Source: Tieghemostelium lacteum (taxonomy: Eukaryota; Evosea; Eumycetozoa; Dictyosteliales; Raperosteliaceae). From it: a DNA stretch of 64,000 bases. A model generated the notes under the pieces. That model did no database searches, was not told where the DNA came from, and saw only the letters and a list, made by a program, of their open reading frames with translations. A program made the position numbers and the translations under genes. Positions 54,312 through 64,000 of this stretch are shown here, in pieces. The stretch lies in contig LODT01000015.1 in the NCBI GenBank assembly GCA_001606155.1, forward strand, positions 213,114 through 277,113, given 5' to 3'. Each line of letters starts with the position of its first letter. Position 1 is the stretch's first letter.

Positions 54312-55403
54312 TTAGTCAATAGGTTCATAGTCTAATTCTTGTTGATTCTGATCATGATCAACAGAATCTTGATATTTTAATTTTTGGTAATCTTGTCTTT
54401 TTGGTAGAATTCTAAGGAGAATGATATCTACAATGACAGAGGCTACTGTTACTAGTCCAATACCACCAACAAATGTAATTAACATAGTTTGAAAATCAAA
54501 TCTACCTAGAGTGCCAGTTTGAACTATAAATATCTGTATACCATGTCTATTGAATATCACTCGATGTGAGGTATCATAGGTGTAAATAGGTTCAATTACT
54601 TTATATTTACTATCAGGTATCAATGCAAATTCATAGGTGTACCTGTACTTGTTGGTACTGTACGTATAGATATTCGAGTAACTTATAAATAAAAATAGTA
54701 GCAAACCATCATCTCTTAGTGATCTTGAACTATTGGATTCACCTGGTGCATCTAGAGTCTGTATACCAGCAGCTTGAAGTATAGTATCAATAGTCAATAT
54801 ATCATCTTTATCTTGTTGTCCTATGACATTTGGTGGTTGTAGATTTCGCATTTCCTTTCCATTACTGTCCAATAACATTCCAGGAAGTTGTTTTGCATTA
54901 AATTGCACATTAAAATCTGGTGCTGACATAGTGTGATCTAATAACACTGTAAAGTTATTCAAATTACCTATATAAATACTAGACTCTGCAGTGGTATTCC
55001 ACGTACATGTAGGTGATTTCAAACTGCAATTCGAAGTAGCCTGTTCAGAAGAAGTCACTCTAGTCGTCACAAACAGTGATGACTCTGAACTTGGTGGGTA
55101 CTGTACCATTATCTCATCCCAATACTCGCATTCCTTATTTGGAAATCCATTATACTCCAGAGTCGGTAGACAATAAGGTGGTGATACAGTTGACACATTT
55201 TGAGGTTTCATTAAACTGTTTCTTACAGTTCCTATAGGTGTCTCTATTAAAAGATATCTTTTCTGTAAAAGAATAGTACCAACCAGTATATAAACAACAA
55301 TCATAAAAATAAAAGCCAAATGTAATATTCCAAGTCTCCAATTCCTAATTCTGACAATCTTTACAGTTTCATAGGATAACAAATCATTCCAATTTAATGC
55401 CAT
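54312..55403 (-). CDS. P2X-type ligand-gated ion channel
   Basis: Intronless, 363 aa. The cytosolic start YETVKIVRIRNWRLG, with the conserved YxTxK/R-type motif, leads into TM1 (GILHLAFIFMIVVYILVGTIL). A large ectodomain follows with Cys residues and N-glycosylation sequons. TM2 follows the hallmark GRFDFQTMLITFVGGIGLVTVASVI. A Tyr/Asp-rich tail ends with DYEPID. D. discoideum has five P2X receptors, mostly on contractile vacuole membranes, where they help in osmoregulation and calcium release. The numbering of the paralogue cannot be told, so no symbol is given. It converges with the AP-3 sigma gene, with 198 bp between the stops. Confidence 0.93.
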   Translation of the reverse strand: MALNWNDLLSYETVKIVRIRNWRLGILHLAFIFMIVVYILVGTILLQKRYLLIETPIGTVRNSLMKPQNVSTVSPPYCLPTLEYNGFPNKECEYWDEIMVQYPPSSESSLFVTTRVTSSEQATSNCSLKSPTCTWNTTAESSIYIGNLNNFTVLLDHTMSAPDFNVQFNAKQLPGMLLDSNGKEMRNLQPPNVIGQQDKDDILTIDTILQAAGIQTLDAPGESNSSRSLRDDGLLLFLFISYSNIYTYSTNKYRYTYEFALIPDSKYKVIEPIYTYDTSHRVIFNRHGIQIFIVQTGTLGRFDFQTMLITFVGGIGLVTVASVIVDIILLRILPKRQDYQKLKYQDSVDHDQNQQELDYEPID

Positions 55404-55665
55404 TTGATGTCTTTTTTTTTTGATTTTATATAAATTGGTATAGTGGATGTAATTTCTCTATCTCTTAAATTAAAATTTGGATAAAAATGATACCATTACA
55501 AATAAATAATAATTGTAGTATAATTTAAATGTTTTATAAAACAAATTCTTCGATCTGAAAGAAAAAGGAAAATTCAAACTTTTTTTATTTTTTTAATTAA
55601 TTTAAATTTGTGTAGAGAGTGTGTACAAGTAGAGACACAAATAGAGTATACAACACATTTAGAGA

Positions 55666-56607
55666 ATGAGTGTACCTTTTAATGAAGCAATTGAATCAAT
55701 ACAATCCATGTTTCATGGGTTTGATAAAGATATTATAGAATTAGTACTTAGACAGAACAAAGGTAACATGGAAATGACAATAGATGTATTACTGGAAATG
55801 AATGGTGAGAAACCTATAAATAATATAGATACTATAGAAAAGGATCAACAACAAATTGAACAAGATGAAGTACTTGCCAACATGTTACAGAATAATCTAT
55901 TTTTAAATGAACTAAGAAATGATAATGACTTTGCCTCACTATTTAAACAACAACAACAGTTACAGAATACAAATCCACCTCAAAGAATGGTAACAAATCA
56001 ACAACCTATATTTCGACAATTGACACCTAAAGAGGAAATGGATCAATGGAGACTACAACAACAACAATTACAACAACAACAACAGTTTCAACAACCAAAT
56101 ATATACTATACTCACAATGAATATAACGAAGAAGGTGATTCTCCCTTGACTCTATTAGAAGAGGATTTCAACGAGATTAAAGAGAAAATCAATCAATTAG
56201 GTGAGGCTGCAAAGAATAAGTTTAAAGTATTAACTGATATGTTTATGAAAAAAGAAGAAAATCAATATCAGTATGTTTATAATTATTATAATAATTTTAA
56301 TTTAATTGAATACCTATACTTATAATTTATGTAATTTATGAATAGACCTGTAAAAACTAATTCTAATAATAGTACAACTATTATTAAAAATACACAACAG
56401 AGTAACAGTGAAGAAGATGAAATTATTGTTTTTGATAAGAATATCTCCAGAAGAAAAGGAAATATAAATTCTAGTTATACAACAACTAAAGAGGAAGATA
56501 GTGAAGATGAAGAGTATGATAGTTTTATATTGGATAATAACGAAAGAAATAATACTATTAAATTGAGAAATTATAAAGATGAAATTCAAGCTAAAAAGGA
56601 TAACTAA
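55666..56607 (+). CDS. CUE-domain ubiquitin-binding protein
   Basis: Exons 55666..56270 and 56346..56607 (75-bp intron, phase 2), 288 aa. Residues about 5-47 form a CUE domain (AIESIQSMFHGFDKDIIELVLRQNKGNMEMTIDVLLEM) with the MF near the start of helix 1 and the LL at the end. Gln-rich and acidic regions follow. A segment QDEVLANMLQNNLFLNELRND is shared with CUEDC1/Cue5-like proteins. EDFNEIKEKINQLGEAAKNKFK is a likely amphipathic helix. The second exon encodes an acidic Ser tail. The expected role is an adaptor that binds monoubiquitin or ubiquitinated cargo. The P2X gene is divergent upstream across 262 bp. Confidence 0.85.
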
Positions 56608-56721
56608 AGGACCTTTGTCTACACCACCCCTCCCCCAAATTTGTACATATAAAACCAATATTTAAAAATAATAAAACCAATGGTGTTATTAATACTATTG
56701 TTTTTAATCATTTTTATAATT

Positions 56722-56729
56722 ACCCATAA
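56722..56729 (+). promoter_or_regulatory. DUSE-like upstream element
   Basis: ACCCATAA matches the (A/T)CCCATAA element reported about 60 bp upstream of small RNA genes in D. discoideum. It sits in non-coding DNA, about 60 bp before a structured segment, rather than in a coding region. Confidence 0.35.
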
Positions 56730-56771
56730 ATTTACGAAATTAAAAAAAGAGTTATATAGGAACACATTTAC

Positions 56772-56860
56772 ATTTTTGGAGAATTGGGTTTGCTCAACAG
56801 TAATGTTTGAGGTTAACCGCATTTAATCGATTACAATTCGAAAGGATTGTTTTTATTTAC
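56772..56860 (+). ncRNA. candidate structured small RNA
   Basis: Downstream of the DUSE-like element, a GC-richer segment contains two small hairpins. The first is TTGGG-TTTG-CTCAA (near 56786). The second is CAATTC-GAAA-GGATTG (near 56834) with a GNRA tetraloop. The second is followed by TTTTTATTT, a plausible 3' end. An Sm-like ATTTTTGG occurs at 56773. There is no match to U1-U6, SRP, snoRNA boxes or the Class I RNA motif that I can recall. Ends are estimates. Confidence 0.3.
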
Positions 56861-56971
56861 ACAAATTAGATATGTTGGGATGAAAATTTTAGATTCAGAT
56901 ACATTTTGATCTACAGTCTTTCCCCTCCACACCCCCTTTTTTTTTAAAATATACACAATGAAAATGGAAGG

Positions 56972-57901
56972 TTATTTAGCTAAAAACCTTAATGCATTTA
57001 ATCTTGTTCTCTCTAAAGTTTCTTTAATAGTCCATTTCTTTGTTGTTGAAATGGCCTTTACAACTTTAAATATAGATTCATTGGCTTCTAATGGTGTATT
57101 TTGGTCACTTTCAAGTAACAGTCTATCATCTGGAATGGATTCAATGAGTTTACTAACTTTAGATGATGTTAAATTGATAAATGACAGGCCAAAATAGAAT
57201 CTATCACCTTTTTGATCTTTCATTTTACTGAATTGTTGAACAGTTGAAGGTTTTCCACCAAAGGTGTGTAAAGCAACGCGAGGTGGGAACTGTTGTAGTG
57301 GAAGTGCTTGAAAGAAATCTAAGAGTTTACCATGTAATTGTACACAATGTAATGAAACAACTCTATTAAATTCATTTGCCAATTGAATTTGTTTTGATAG
57401 AACTATCATTTGACTATGTGGATCATTTTTACCAATTGCTTTGACTTTGGTGACTTTATCAATACCAATCTCACCTACAATTGCATCTGGATATCTAATG
57501 AGATTTTCTCTGAGTTTATCATACCAACTGTTATCAACTTGGTATTTATCACCATCTGGTTTCAGTGTATCTATAGGTTGACCTATAAGTTCTTGTGGTG
57601 GTTGTAGTTTATAGACAAACCATGGATGTATACCAAATGACCTATAAGCTGTTTTTGTATCTTTCCATTTATCATTAAATCTATCAGCTAATGTATTCAC
57701 CCTATCCCAATCCTCTACTGTTGTACCCATTAAGAACATCTTTTCATAAGGTAACTCTAATGAATGTTCAATATTCTCTGTATCCTCTTGTAAATGACAA
57801 TGTGAATCAACAATCAATCCCAAGTTTTGATTAAATTCATTTCTTTCTAATTTTTCTAATTCATTATTCGAGTTTGTAGTTTCAGTTGTAGTGTTTGACA
57901 T
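56972..57901 (-). CDS. TatD-family metal-dependent hydrolase
   Basis: Intronless, 309 aa. After a Thr/Asn-rich start, IVDSHCHLQ supplies the HxH metal ligands. VGEIGID carries the conserved Glu, SLHCVQ and ALHTFGG give two His, and LLLESDQNTP gives the final Asp. This is the full amidohydrolase-type TatD pattern. Members are DNases or related phosphatases; the fungal Scn1/Cut9-interacting subgroup is the closest in layout. No targeting signal is seen, and the cellular substrate is unknown. It converges with the CUE-domain gene. Confidence 0.88.
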   Translation of the reverse strand: MSNTTTETTNSNNELEKLERNEFNQNLGLIVDSHCHLQEDTENIEHSLELPYEKMFLMGTTVEDWDRVNTLADRFNDKWKDTKTAYRSFGIHPWFVYKLQPPQELIGQPIDTLKPDGDKYQVDNSWYDKLRENLIRYPDAIVGEIGIDKVTKVKAIGKNDPHSQMIVLSKQIQLANEFNRVVSLHCVQLHGKLLDFFQALPLQQFPPRVALHTFGGKPSTVQQFSKMKDQKGDRFYFGLSFINLTSSKVSKLIESIPDDRLLLESDQNTPLEANESIFKVVKAISTTKKWTIKETLERTRLNALRFLAK

Positions 57902-58010
57902 GTTTGTGTGAAATTCAAAAGAAAAAAAATTTAAACTATTTATAAATAGACAATAAAAGTACTTCGATTTTTGGTATATTTATATAAACAATTATTTAAA
58001 CAAACTCTGT

Positions 58011-61000
58011 TTAATTTATTAAATTTTTATTCTTTACAATATGATGTGATTCAACAACTTGTCTACAGAAAAAACAAAAATTATTTGATAATAAATGTAA
58101 AGATATGCAATGATGACATGATTCATGATTGCAGGGAAGTATTACAGTATCTATAAATATTAAAATAGAATTAATTAATATATATTAAATTTAATAAAGT
58201 GGATGATGATAATAAAACACATACCAGCTGAATAAGTATAACATATTGTACATAATGGATCTTGTTGTTGGGTTTCAATATTTTGGTTATCTTGATTGTT
58301 AATTTGTTTAAGAGTTTGGTTGGTAGATAACACCTTAAAATAATTTATGAGGGCTGTAATTTCAGGACAAAATGGAATATCTGTTAATTGTGGATTGAGG
58401 AGACTGGTTACCATCTCATCAGGATGCATAGACATAAAACTGTCAAGATCAAATAACCTAAACTTATTCAATGGAATCTTTGAAAGTTTTTCTAAAACTA
58501 AGATTATATTATCCAATTGAATCTCTATAATCATTGTTTGAAGTACTTTATCATCACCACCAGAGCTACTATCACAATTAGTCAAATGGAATAGTGATGG
58601 TATTAACTGATATATAATACCACAATATATAGGCACATTAATATCCTTACCACTACTAATACTAGCACCTACATCATTTTTCTCTAGAAACATTAAAACT
58701 TTTGAGAATATATAGATAAAATGTCTATTCATTACCAGTAACAGTGTTTCATCTCTTTTAATTTGGTCACTGAAGTGTTGGCATAGGTAATTTGCAATTT
58801 TAATTCTAATTGTCAAACCTCTTTTAGAGTCATCTGCTATACCTCTAAATACCAAATTAACCAACTGTAATAAACGAGATGGTTGATTTACAATAATACT
58901 TTTAATCTTTTCTCTAATTGATACATTATCTATATAAGTTTGACATAGGTTCATTACAATTGGATAATCTCCTTCCAATTTATCAAATACTCCTTCTAAC
59001 CAATCCAAATTCTCCACTAACATTTTTGATAATATTTTTGTATTATTAATTATATAAATTATAGTCATTGATGCTATATATGATAATTCTATAATACCAT
59101 AATGTTAATACCATAATGTTAATACTTTAAAATATTTGATGAATAGTTACCTCTATCTGTAATCAAACCATTATTAATTTTCAAGAGAACTCTTAGAAAT
59201 ATCTTTGTGATATCAATATTTTGAATGGATAGTAATAATTTTTCATCTGTAGACAGGAATTGAAAGATAAATAACCATAATGTGACATAACTATCATAGA
59301 GATACTTTATAATATTGGTGTCCAATTGAAGGAAATGATCAAACATTTTGGTAAGGAATTCGAATAGATTCCACAGATATTCATAGGTTCTGGCAGGAGT
59401 AGATATCTCTAAGGTTTTTTGATTCATACGAATAGAATTAACTGCTAGGAATTGAATGAGAACATTAATCTCTGGTCCTGCATGCACTAGAATTTGTTCA
59501 AATGTATATTGTAGTAAAAATGGTGATATCTGTTTCAATTGTTTTGATATACCAATGTCACCCAACATTACCAATTTATCCATTAAAAGTTCAGCTAGAG
59601 TTTGTTCTTGTTGACCTTCATTAACTTCTATCGCACCCATTGGTACCGATTTAACTAAATGTGTAAAAACACCTCCGACTCTACCTCTTTGTGTTTCATT
59701 AAATGTTTCCTATAACATATAGATAACTCCTGAGTTAATATAAAAGTTTGAAATCAAAATTGATGACTACTACTAATACAAACATTAATAAAGAAATGTA
59801 TAGGGTATTTTAAAGGTTTTCTAAGATATACTTCAATAACTTGAGATAATAAACCAAAGAGATTAAAGAGGAATTGGAATGGGTAAGGAGGTTCGACTAA
59901 TTCACCAATGAGTTTTTTAACCTCAGCAGAAGTCTCAAAAGCAATGATTCTATTGATATATGAGATTACCATAGTCTCTGACTCTTTTGAACTAGTTAAG
60001 AGGTTTACTATAATCTTGTACTGAATAGAAGATCTTTGGTAATCTTGGTCTATGTGACCATGTCCTATTATATTTGCTGAATATCTAGCAAATATATAAT
60101 CTAATATATAATAGTTTCCAGGTGTTGCCTGGTGTGTTGATGTTTGACTGAATTGAACTAGAACCTTAACCATTACCGGTATATTTAAGATTCTTTGTGT
60201 TAGTTCTAAAGATTTCAAAACAAAGTCATTAGAAGGTCGACATTCAAATGCCAACCGCTGAAGAATGTGTCTAAAAACTGATGTTACATTCTTCCATCCC
60301 AAATGCTGTCTGAGTCCCATTATAAAGTATATAAGTTCCCTATCAGATAGACCATGTAAACATGGTACCAATATCTCTGCAATAGTATAAGGTGACAAAG
60401 TCTGATAGAAATCACACAAAACATCAAAATAAGTGTCATCACGTATCTTTACATCCTGTTGATTTACACTCATCAATACCATTGATTTATAAAGATCACA
60501 TAGATATCTACATCTGTCTGTATAAGGGTCTCTATCTACCAGTGGTTTATACCCATTCTTTGGATATCTAAATGGTAATGACCCCAAATTTGGTGAACAA
60601 TATGAATTCTCAAATGATATAGCAGGCATAAAGAATACATTTTTTCCCTTTAGATTCTTTAATTTCTCAGTTAAGGATAGTTCACCTATAATCTCTCCGT
60701 CCTCAGTAAATTTAATTGTCTCTTTCCATGTATCTATACTACATCCAAAAATGTTTCCAAGAGGATTTGAAATCTTCAACTCAATCATAAATCTTTCAAC
60801 CAACTGAAACTGTTTTGGTAGCCTATTTCCTGTTATTTCCTAAATATTAAAACTGGTTAGCTTTCAATTTGATTCTCAAAATGTAATATGATGAAAACTT
60901 ACTTCTACTGTTGAGAACATGTCCCATCCTAATGTTAAATTTGATCTAGAGGCAATAATTTCGTACATCCATTTACCTTTGACAACATGATTCTTTATCA

Positions 61001-61304
61001 TATCCATTTCTTCGTAATTTCTTATACCCTTAAGAAGTAAAGGGAAGTGTTCAATTTTGACTCTAACCAATTTACCACTATTCAAACCAACTATAAAATT
61101 TGTTGACTGTATATAATCACCTTCATTCCAATCATAAACCTCTAAATCCTCACTATATCTTGGATCTCTAAATTTGAAATAAGGCATGCTATCTACAACC
61201 ATAAATTGCTCCATAAGTACTAATCTATATAGATTTTTAAATTCCCTGTCATTAAATTTATCATTTTCAATAATTCTTTCTTTGTTTGAGTATGTCATAT
61301 TCAA
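58011..61304 (-). CDS. RNF123/KPC1-like RING E3 ubiquitin ligase
   Basis: Five exons on the minus strand, 61304..60903, 60839..59784, 59709..59151, 59088..58225 and 58150..58011. All phases agree and give 1006 aa. The N-terminal part has a partial SPRY-like region (GKWMYEIIASRSNLTLGWDMFS, then NIFGCSIDTWKETIKF, FMPAISFENSYC, LPFRYP). A long helical middle follows, unlike any other family I know except KPC1. The final exon junction joins CTICYTYSA to DTVILPCNHESCHHCISLHL and FCFFCRQ, a RING very like that of RNF123. In animals this enzyme, with KPC2, ubiquitinates p27Kip1; substrates here are unknown. The SPRY region lacks the segment around SYAYDG normally between its halves, so it may be diverged. 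The protein is about 300 residues shorter than human RNF123. Confidence 0.85.
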
Positions 61305-61728
61305 AATATTTTAATATATTCAAAATGTAAAAAAAAAAATAAAAAAAAATTAAATCCTCTAAAAATACTAAAACAATGAGTTATCAAGATTAATGAAATT
61401 TACTTTTGATTTTAAATTCCACCTTGAAAATCTGTTCCATTGTAAAGCCACATTATTGGATACCAAACTAGATGTTACTACAGCTAATCTTCTATTAGAT
61501 TTCATCAATTTTAAATAAATATTTATTTGGCATTCCATAGGGAGGGTTTTTTCTAGATAAAACCATATTTCTTTAATTTCTAAAAAAATATAAAAATTAC
61601 CACAGAAAAATAAGACAACAATTGAGGATTCAATGGAAATAGATAATAAACTGTATGCGTTTGTTTCGACGGAGAAACACTAATGTATCTAAGATATCTA
61701 AAAGTTTAATTTATTATTTTTTATTTTT
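61305..61728. other. spacer with one short minus-strand reading frame
   Basis: Promoter side of the RNF123-like gene and 3' flank of the last F-box gene. It holds the 45-codon frame listed separately and AT-rich DNA; nothing else is recognised. Confidence 0.45.
61368..61505 (-). CDS. short ORF of uncertain status
   Basis: A 45-codon frame, MKSNRRLAVVTSSLVSNNVALQW and onward (only the start is given), ends at 61368. Its amino-acid composition (basic, several Trp/Phe) is less simple than random AT-rich DNA. It could be an upstream exon of the RNF123-like gene, a tiny gene or chance. A GTAAAT donor near its end is noted, but no acceptor before the next start fits in frame. Confidence 0.2.
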   Translation of the reverse strand: MKSNRRLAVVTSSLVSNNVALQWNRFSRWNLKSKVNFINLDNSLF

Positions 61729-63840
61729 TTAGTCTAATTTATAGAAATCAAAATAAGGATTTTTGAATATATAATTGGGTAAAATATATTTTAAAAATGA
61801 TTTGGTATCTTGTGAAGTAAATATATCTATATCACCATTAATCAACTTAGTTGTATTTGATATAAATTCATCAAATAGTGGGTATTCTTCATCATTGTAG
61901 AGACTTTTATCAATTTTAAACTGTTCATTTCCAAAAATAATGAAACCACCTTCACTATAATATCCATCAGAATGACCACCTTTAATACACCATAATAAAT
62001 CAAATGAAAATGGAATGATTTTACCTTGAATACTTAATAATGTACCTGATAATGACATTGATTCTTCTAATACACCATAGAAATCACGTCTTTCAATTTT
62101 ATAATTACTAAATATTACAGAATCTAACAATCCAATTAAATGAATATTATCAATATCTTTATAATATCTAATTCTATCTAGACATGGTATCTCTATAATA
62201 TCAATGATTCTTTTTATCAAAATTTCAATTGATTTTGCTCTTTTAATTGAAAGTAAATTAAAATTAAAATATTTAAGAATAATATTTTCTTTAATATATC
62301 TTTCTTTGAATAGAGTTGACCACCTATTAGGATAAGAATTTCTATTTTTAATAATATTACCTTCATTTTTCTTATTCTTAATATTATTACTATTATTATC
62401 TATTGTATTTTCTAAATTTTCAATAAATTGAACAGTATTATAATATTCTAAATATTTCCATCTTTCAAAGCAAATCTCTTTCCAGATTGCTTCTTTATAA
62501 TTTAAATTATGAGTCCATTGTTTACATACTAAAAAGAATCTATTAAATTCATTATCATTTGATAAATATTTAATGATAGTTGAGAATATTGTTATATTTC
62601 CTGTGATATTGGGATTATTATTATTACTATTATTGCAAGTTGTTCTATTATTAGTGGAGGTAGGTATATCATTGGTAGTGGTGATATTATTTTCAACACT
62701 AAGAGGGTAAAACTGATAGTATTGATTATTATATGCATATGTTGGAATGATATAACTAATGAGTTGTTCAATATCTGTATTGGAGAATATTGAAGTATTT
62801 CCATTGATTAATTTAGTTATTTCATTAATAAATTGGTAATATGCTGGGTATTGGCTAGAATCATATCTACCACTACGACATTCCCATAGTTCTGGAATAA
62901 CATGGTAATATTGACCAAATTGAATATGAGAATATGGATCTCTATAAAAATATTGATTATCATCACCCACTAATGCGAGTAACTGTCTAAATGAGAATTC
63001 TACAATATCACCATTTAAATTCATTATAGAACCTCTACAGAGCATATAGTCTATCTGCTCCATACCATTATCAATATCATGAAAATAATTATCTCTTTGT
63101 GATACTAGATCACTGTATATTACAGAATCTAATATGGGAATGATTTTGGTATTTTCAATATTCGTATAGATTGATTTGTTCAGTGATGGTACACTTGAAA
63201 TTGATTTTACTCTCTTCATAATAGATCGTTTATCCTCTTGATTACTATAATCTTGAAGATGAAGTTTATAATACTCTCTAGTGATATTCTCTTTAATATA
63301 TCTCTCTTTAAATATCTCATGCCATGATTTTGGTAAACTGTTTCTATTTCTAATGAGATATTGAACTGGTGGATTATTCTTTGATTCATTGTCGTATGTT
63401 ATAGTTGGTTTACCGAATTGAACTCCATCATATACATATTTTGGTGTTGGTTCTCTTTTTGATCCATCATAAAATATTTTAAAATTCGATTTTGATTCGG
63501 GTATTGTAAAATACTTTGAAGTTGGTGAGAATAAGTTTGTATAACCATTTAATTCACACCATCTTGTTACTGTTAGTTCTTTCCATAATCTATTGTTACT
63601 GTTAATAAACTTATCACACCAATCTTTACAAACTAAATAAAATCTATTAAAATTATTTTCAAAACATAGATATTTAAATATATTTATGTAAATATCATTT
63701 TTGGTGAATATCTAATAAATTATATTAGTCATTTAAATATATCTTTAACTTAAATATGAATAGCAACATACCTTAAAATCAAAATGATATCTTTTAATAT
63801 TTTGTTGTTTTGAAGAATTACCTTCTAATTTTCTTTTCAT
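61729..63840 (-). CDS. F-box protein made of two tandem homologous units
   Basis: Exon 1 is 63840..63772 (23 codons) and exon 2 is 63711..61729, with a 60-bp phase-0 intron, giving 683 aa. Unit 1 starts with an F-box (DIYINIFKYL ... NRFYLVCKDW, about 24-60). It continues through SWHEIFKERYIKENI and a globular part with IPILDSVIYSD and ITKLINGNTSIFSN. Unit 2 repeats the order: F-box (FSTIIKYLSN ... NRFFLVCKQW, about 398-440), WSTLFKERYIKENI, LIGLLDSVIFSN and TTKLINGDIDIFTS. The two halves are clear paralogues. F-box proteins usually recruit substrates to SCF ligases through Skp1. Having two F-boxes in one chain is unusual and could bind two Skp1 or keep only one functional. Confidence 0.8.
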
Positions 63841-64000
63841 TCATGAAATGGGTTTATATAATTATGCAAAATAACCAAAAAAAATTTTTATCATATAACA
63901 ATCTATGCGTATATAATAATATTTTGGAAATCCTTTATAAAAACTTAGAAACAATATACTCTAATAATTCTTTGCAAAACTTAAAAGCAATTTCAAAAAA

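Larger units (their letters stand above)
56608..56971. other. convergent spacer with candidate ncRNA
   Basis: Lies between the ends of the CUE-domain and TatD genes. It contains C-rich patches at both edges (ACACCACCCCTCCCCC at 56621 and CCTCCACACCCCC near 56924) and the DUSE-like element and structured segment listed separately. Confidence 0.5.

Noticed and set aside
1-64000. CRISPR arrays, operons, ribosome binding sites, rRNA
   Set aside because: The genome is eukaryotic. The repeats seen are coding or simple AT-rich, and no spacer-repeat pattern or rRNA-like stretch is present.

Overview
The window is nuclear DNA from a dictyostelid social amoeba. Evidence: AT-rich intergenic DNA and introns, Asn/Gln/Thr homopolymer tracts inside otherwise ordinary proteins, very short GTA..AG introns (about 50-160 bp), tightly packed genes on both strands, and family signatures typical of Dictyosteliida (expansin-like GPI protein, IPT/TIG surface protein, GH25 lysozyme with Ser/Thr tail, P2X receptor, F-box paralogues). 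The coding regions look less AT-extreme than those of D. discoideum, so a different dictyostelid is likely. I cannot name the species. Exon coordinates come from my own reading of splice signals with reading-frame checks, without transcript support.

Layout. 1-4.9 kb: a SAC3/GANP mRNA-export protein (three exons). 4.9-6.4 kb: a gene-poor stretch holding an intron-containing tRNA-Ile(UAU) on the minus strand. 6.4-9.1 kb: two unrecognised helical proteins. 9.4-16.7 kb: a UBR-box/RING E3 ligase, then a divergent pair, NDUFA11-like complex I subunit (-) and the exon-junction helicase eIF4A3 (+). 17-23.8 kb: a C-type-lectin-like/IPT/EGF surface receptor, the mitochondrial succinyl-CoA ligase beta subunit and an F-box-like protein. 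23.9-27.3 kb: a GH25 lysozyme, a decayed fragment and a small type I membrane protein. 27.5-35.6 kb: beta-tubulin, ATG2 and adenylosuccinate lyase. 36.5-43 kb: a SAM-domain P-loop NTPase resembling Crinkler-type NTPases, a probable CYTH phosphatase-like protein and a GH63 glycosidase. 43.2-49.6 kb: a secreted L,D-transpeptidase (YkuD) protein, a NOL8-like nucleolar RRM protein, an expansin-like protein and an unknown protein. 49.9-50.8 kb: a decayed Ty3/gypsy integrase. 51-64 kb: propionyl-CoA carboxylase alpha, AP-3 sigma, P2X receptor, a CUE-domain protein, a possible structured ncRNA, a TatD-family hydrolase, an RNF123/KPC1-like RING ligase and an F-box protein made of two tandem copies of one unit.

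There is no operon logic; genes are independently transcribed and often arranged as convergent or divergent pairs. Recurring themes are ubiquitin signalling (UBR ligase, RNF123-like ligase, CUE protein, three F-box units), mitochondrial acyl-CoA metabolism (pccA feeds methylmalonyl-CoA toward succinyl-CoA, the substrate of succinyl-CoA ligase), RNA metabolism (SAC3, eIF4A3, NOL8-like) and enzymes suited to a bacterivore (GH25 lysozyme, YkuD protein). The most unusual item is the secreted, intron-containing YkuD protein at 43.2-44.2 kb with an intact HGC catalytic motif. The SAM-NTPase, the doubled F-box gene, a repeated C-rich intergenic motif and the candidate ncRNA near 56.8 kb come next.
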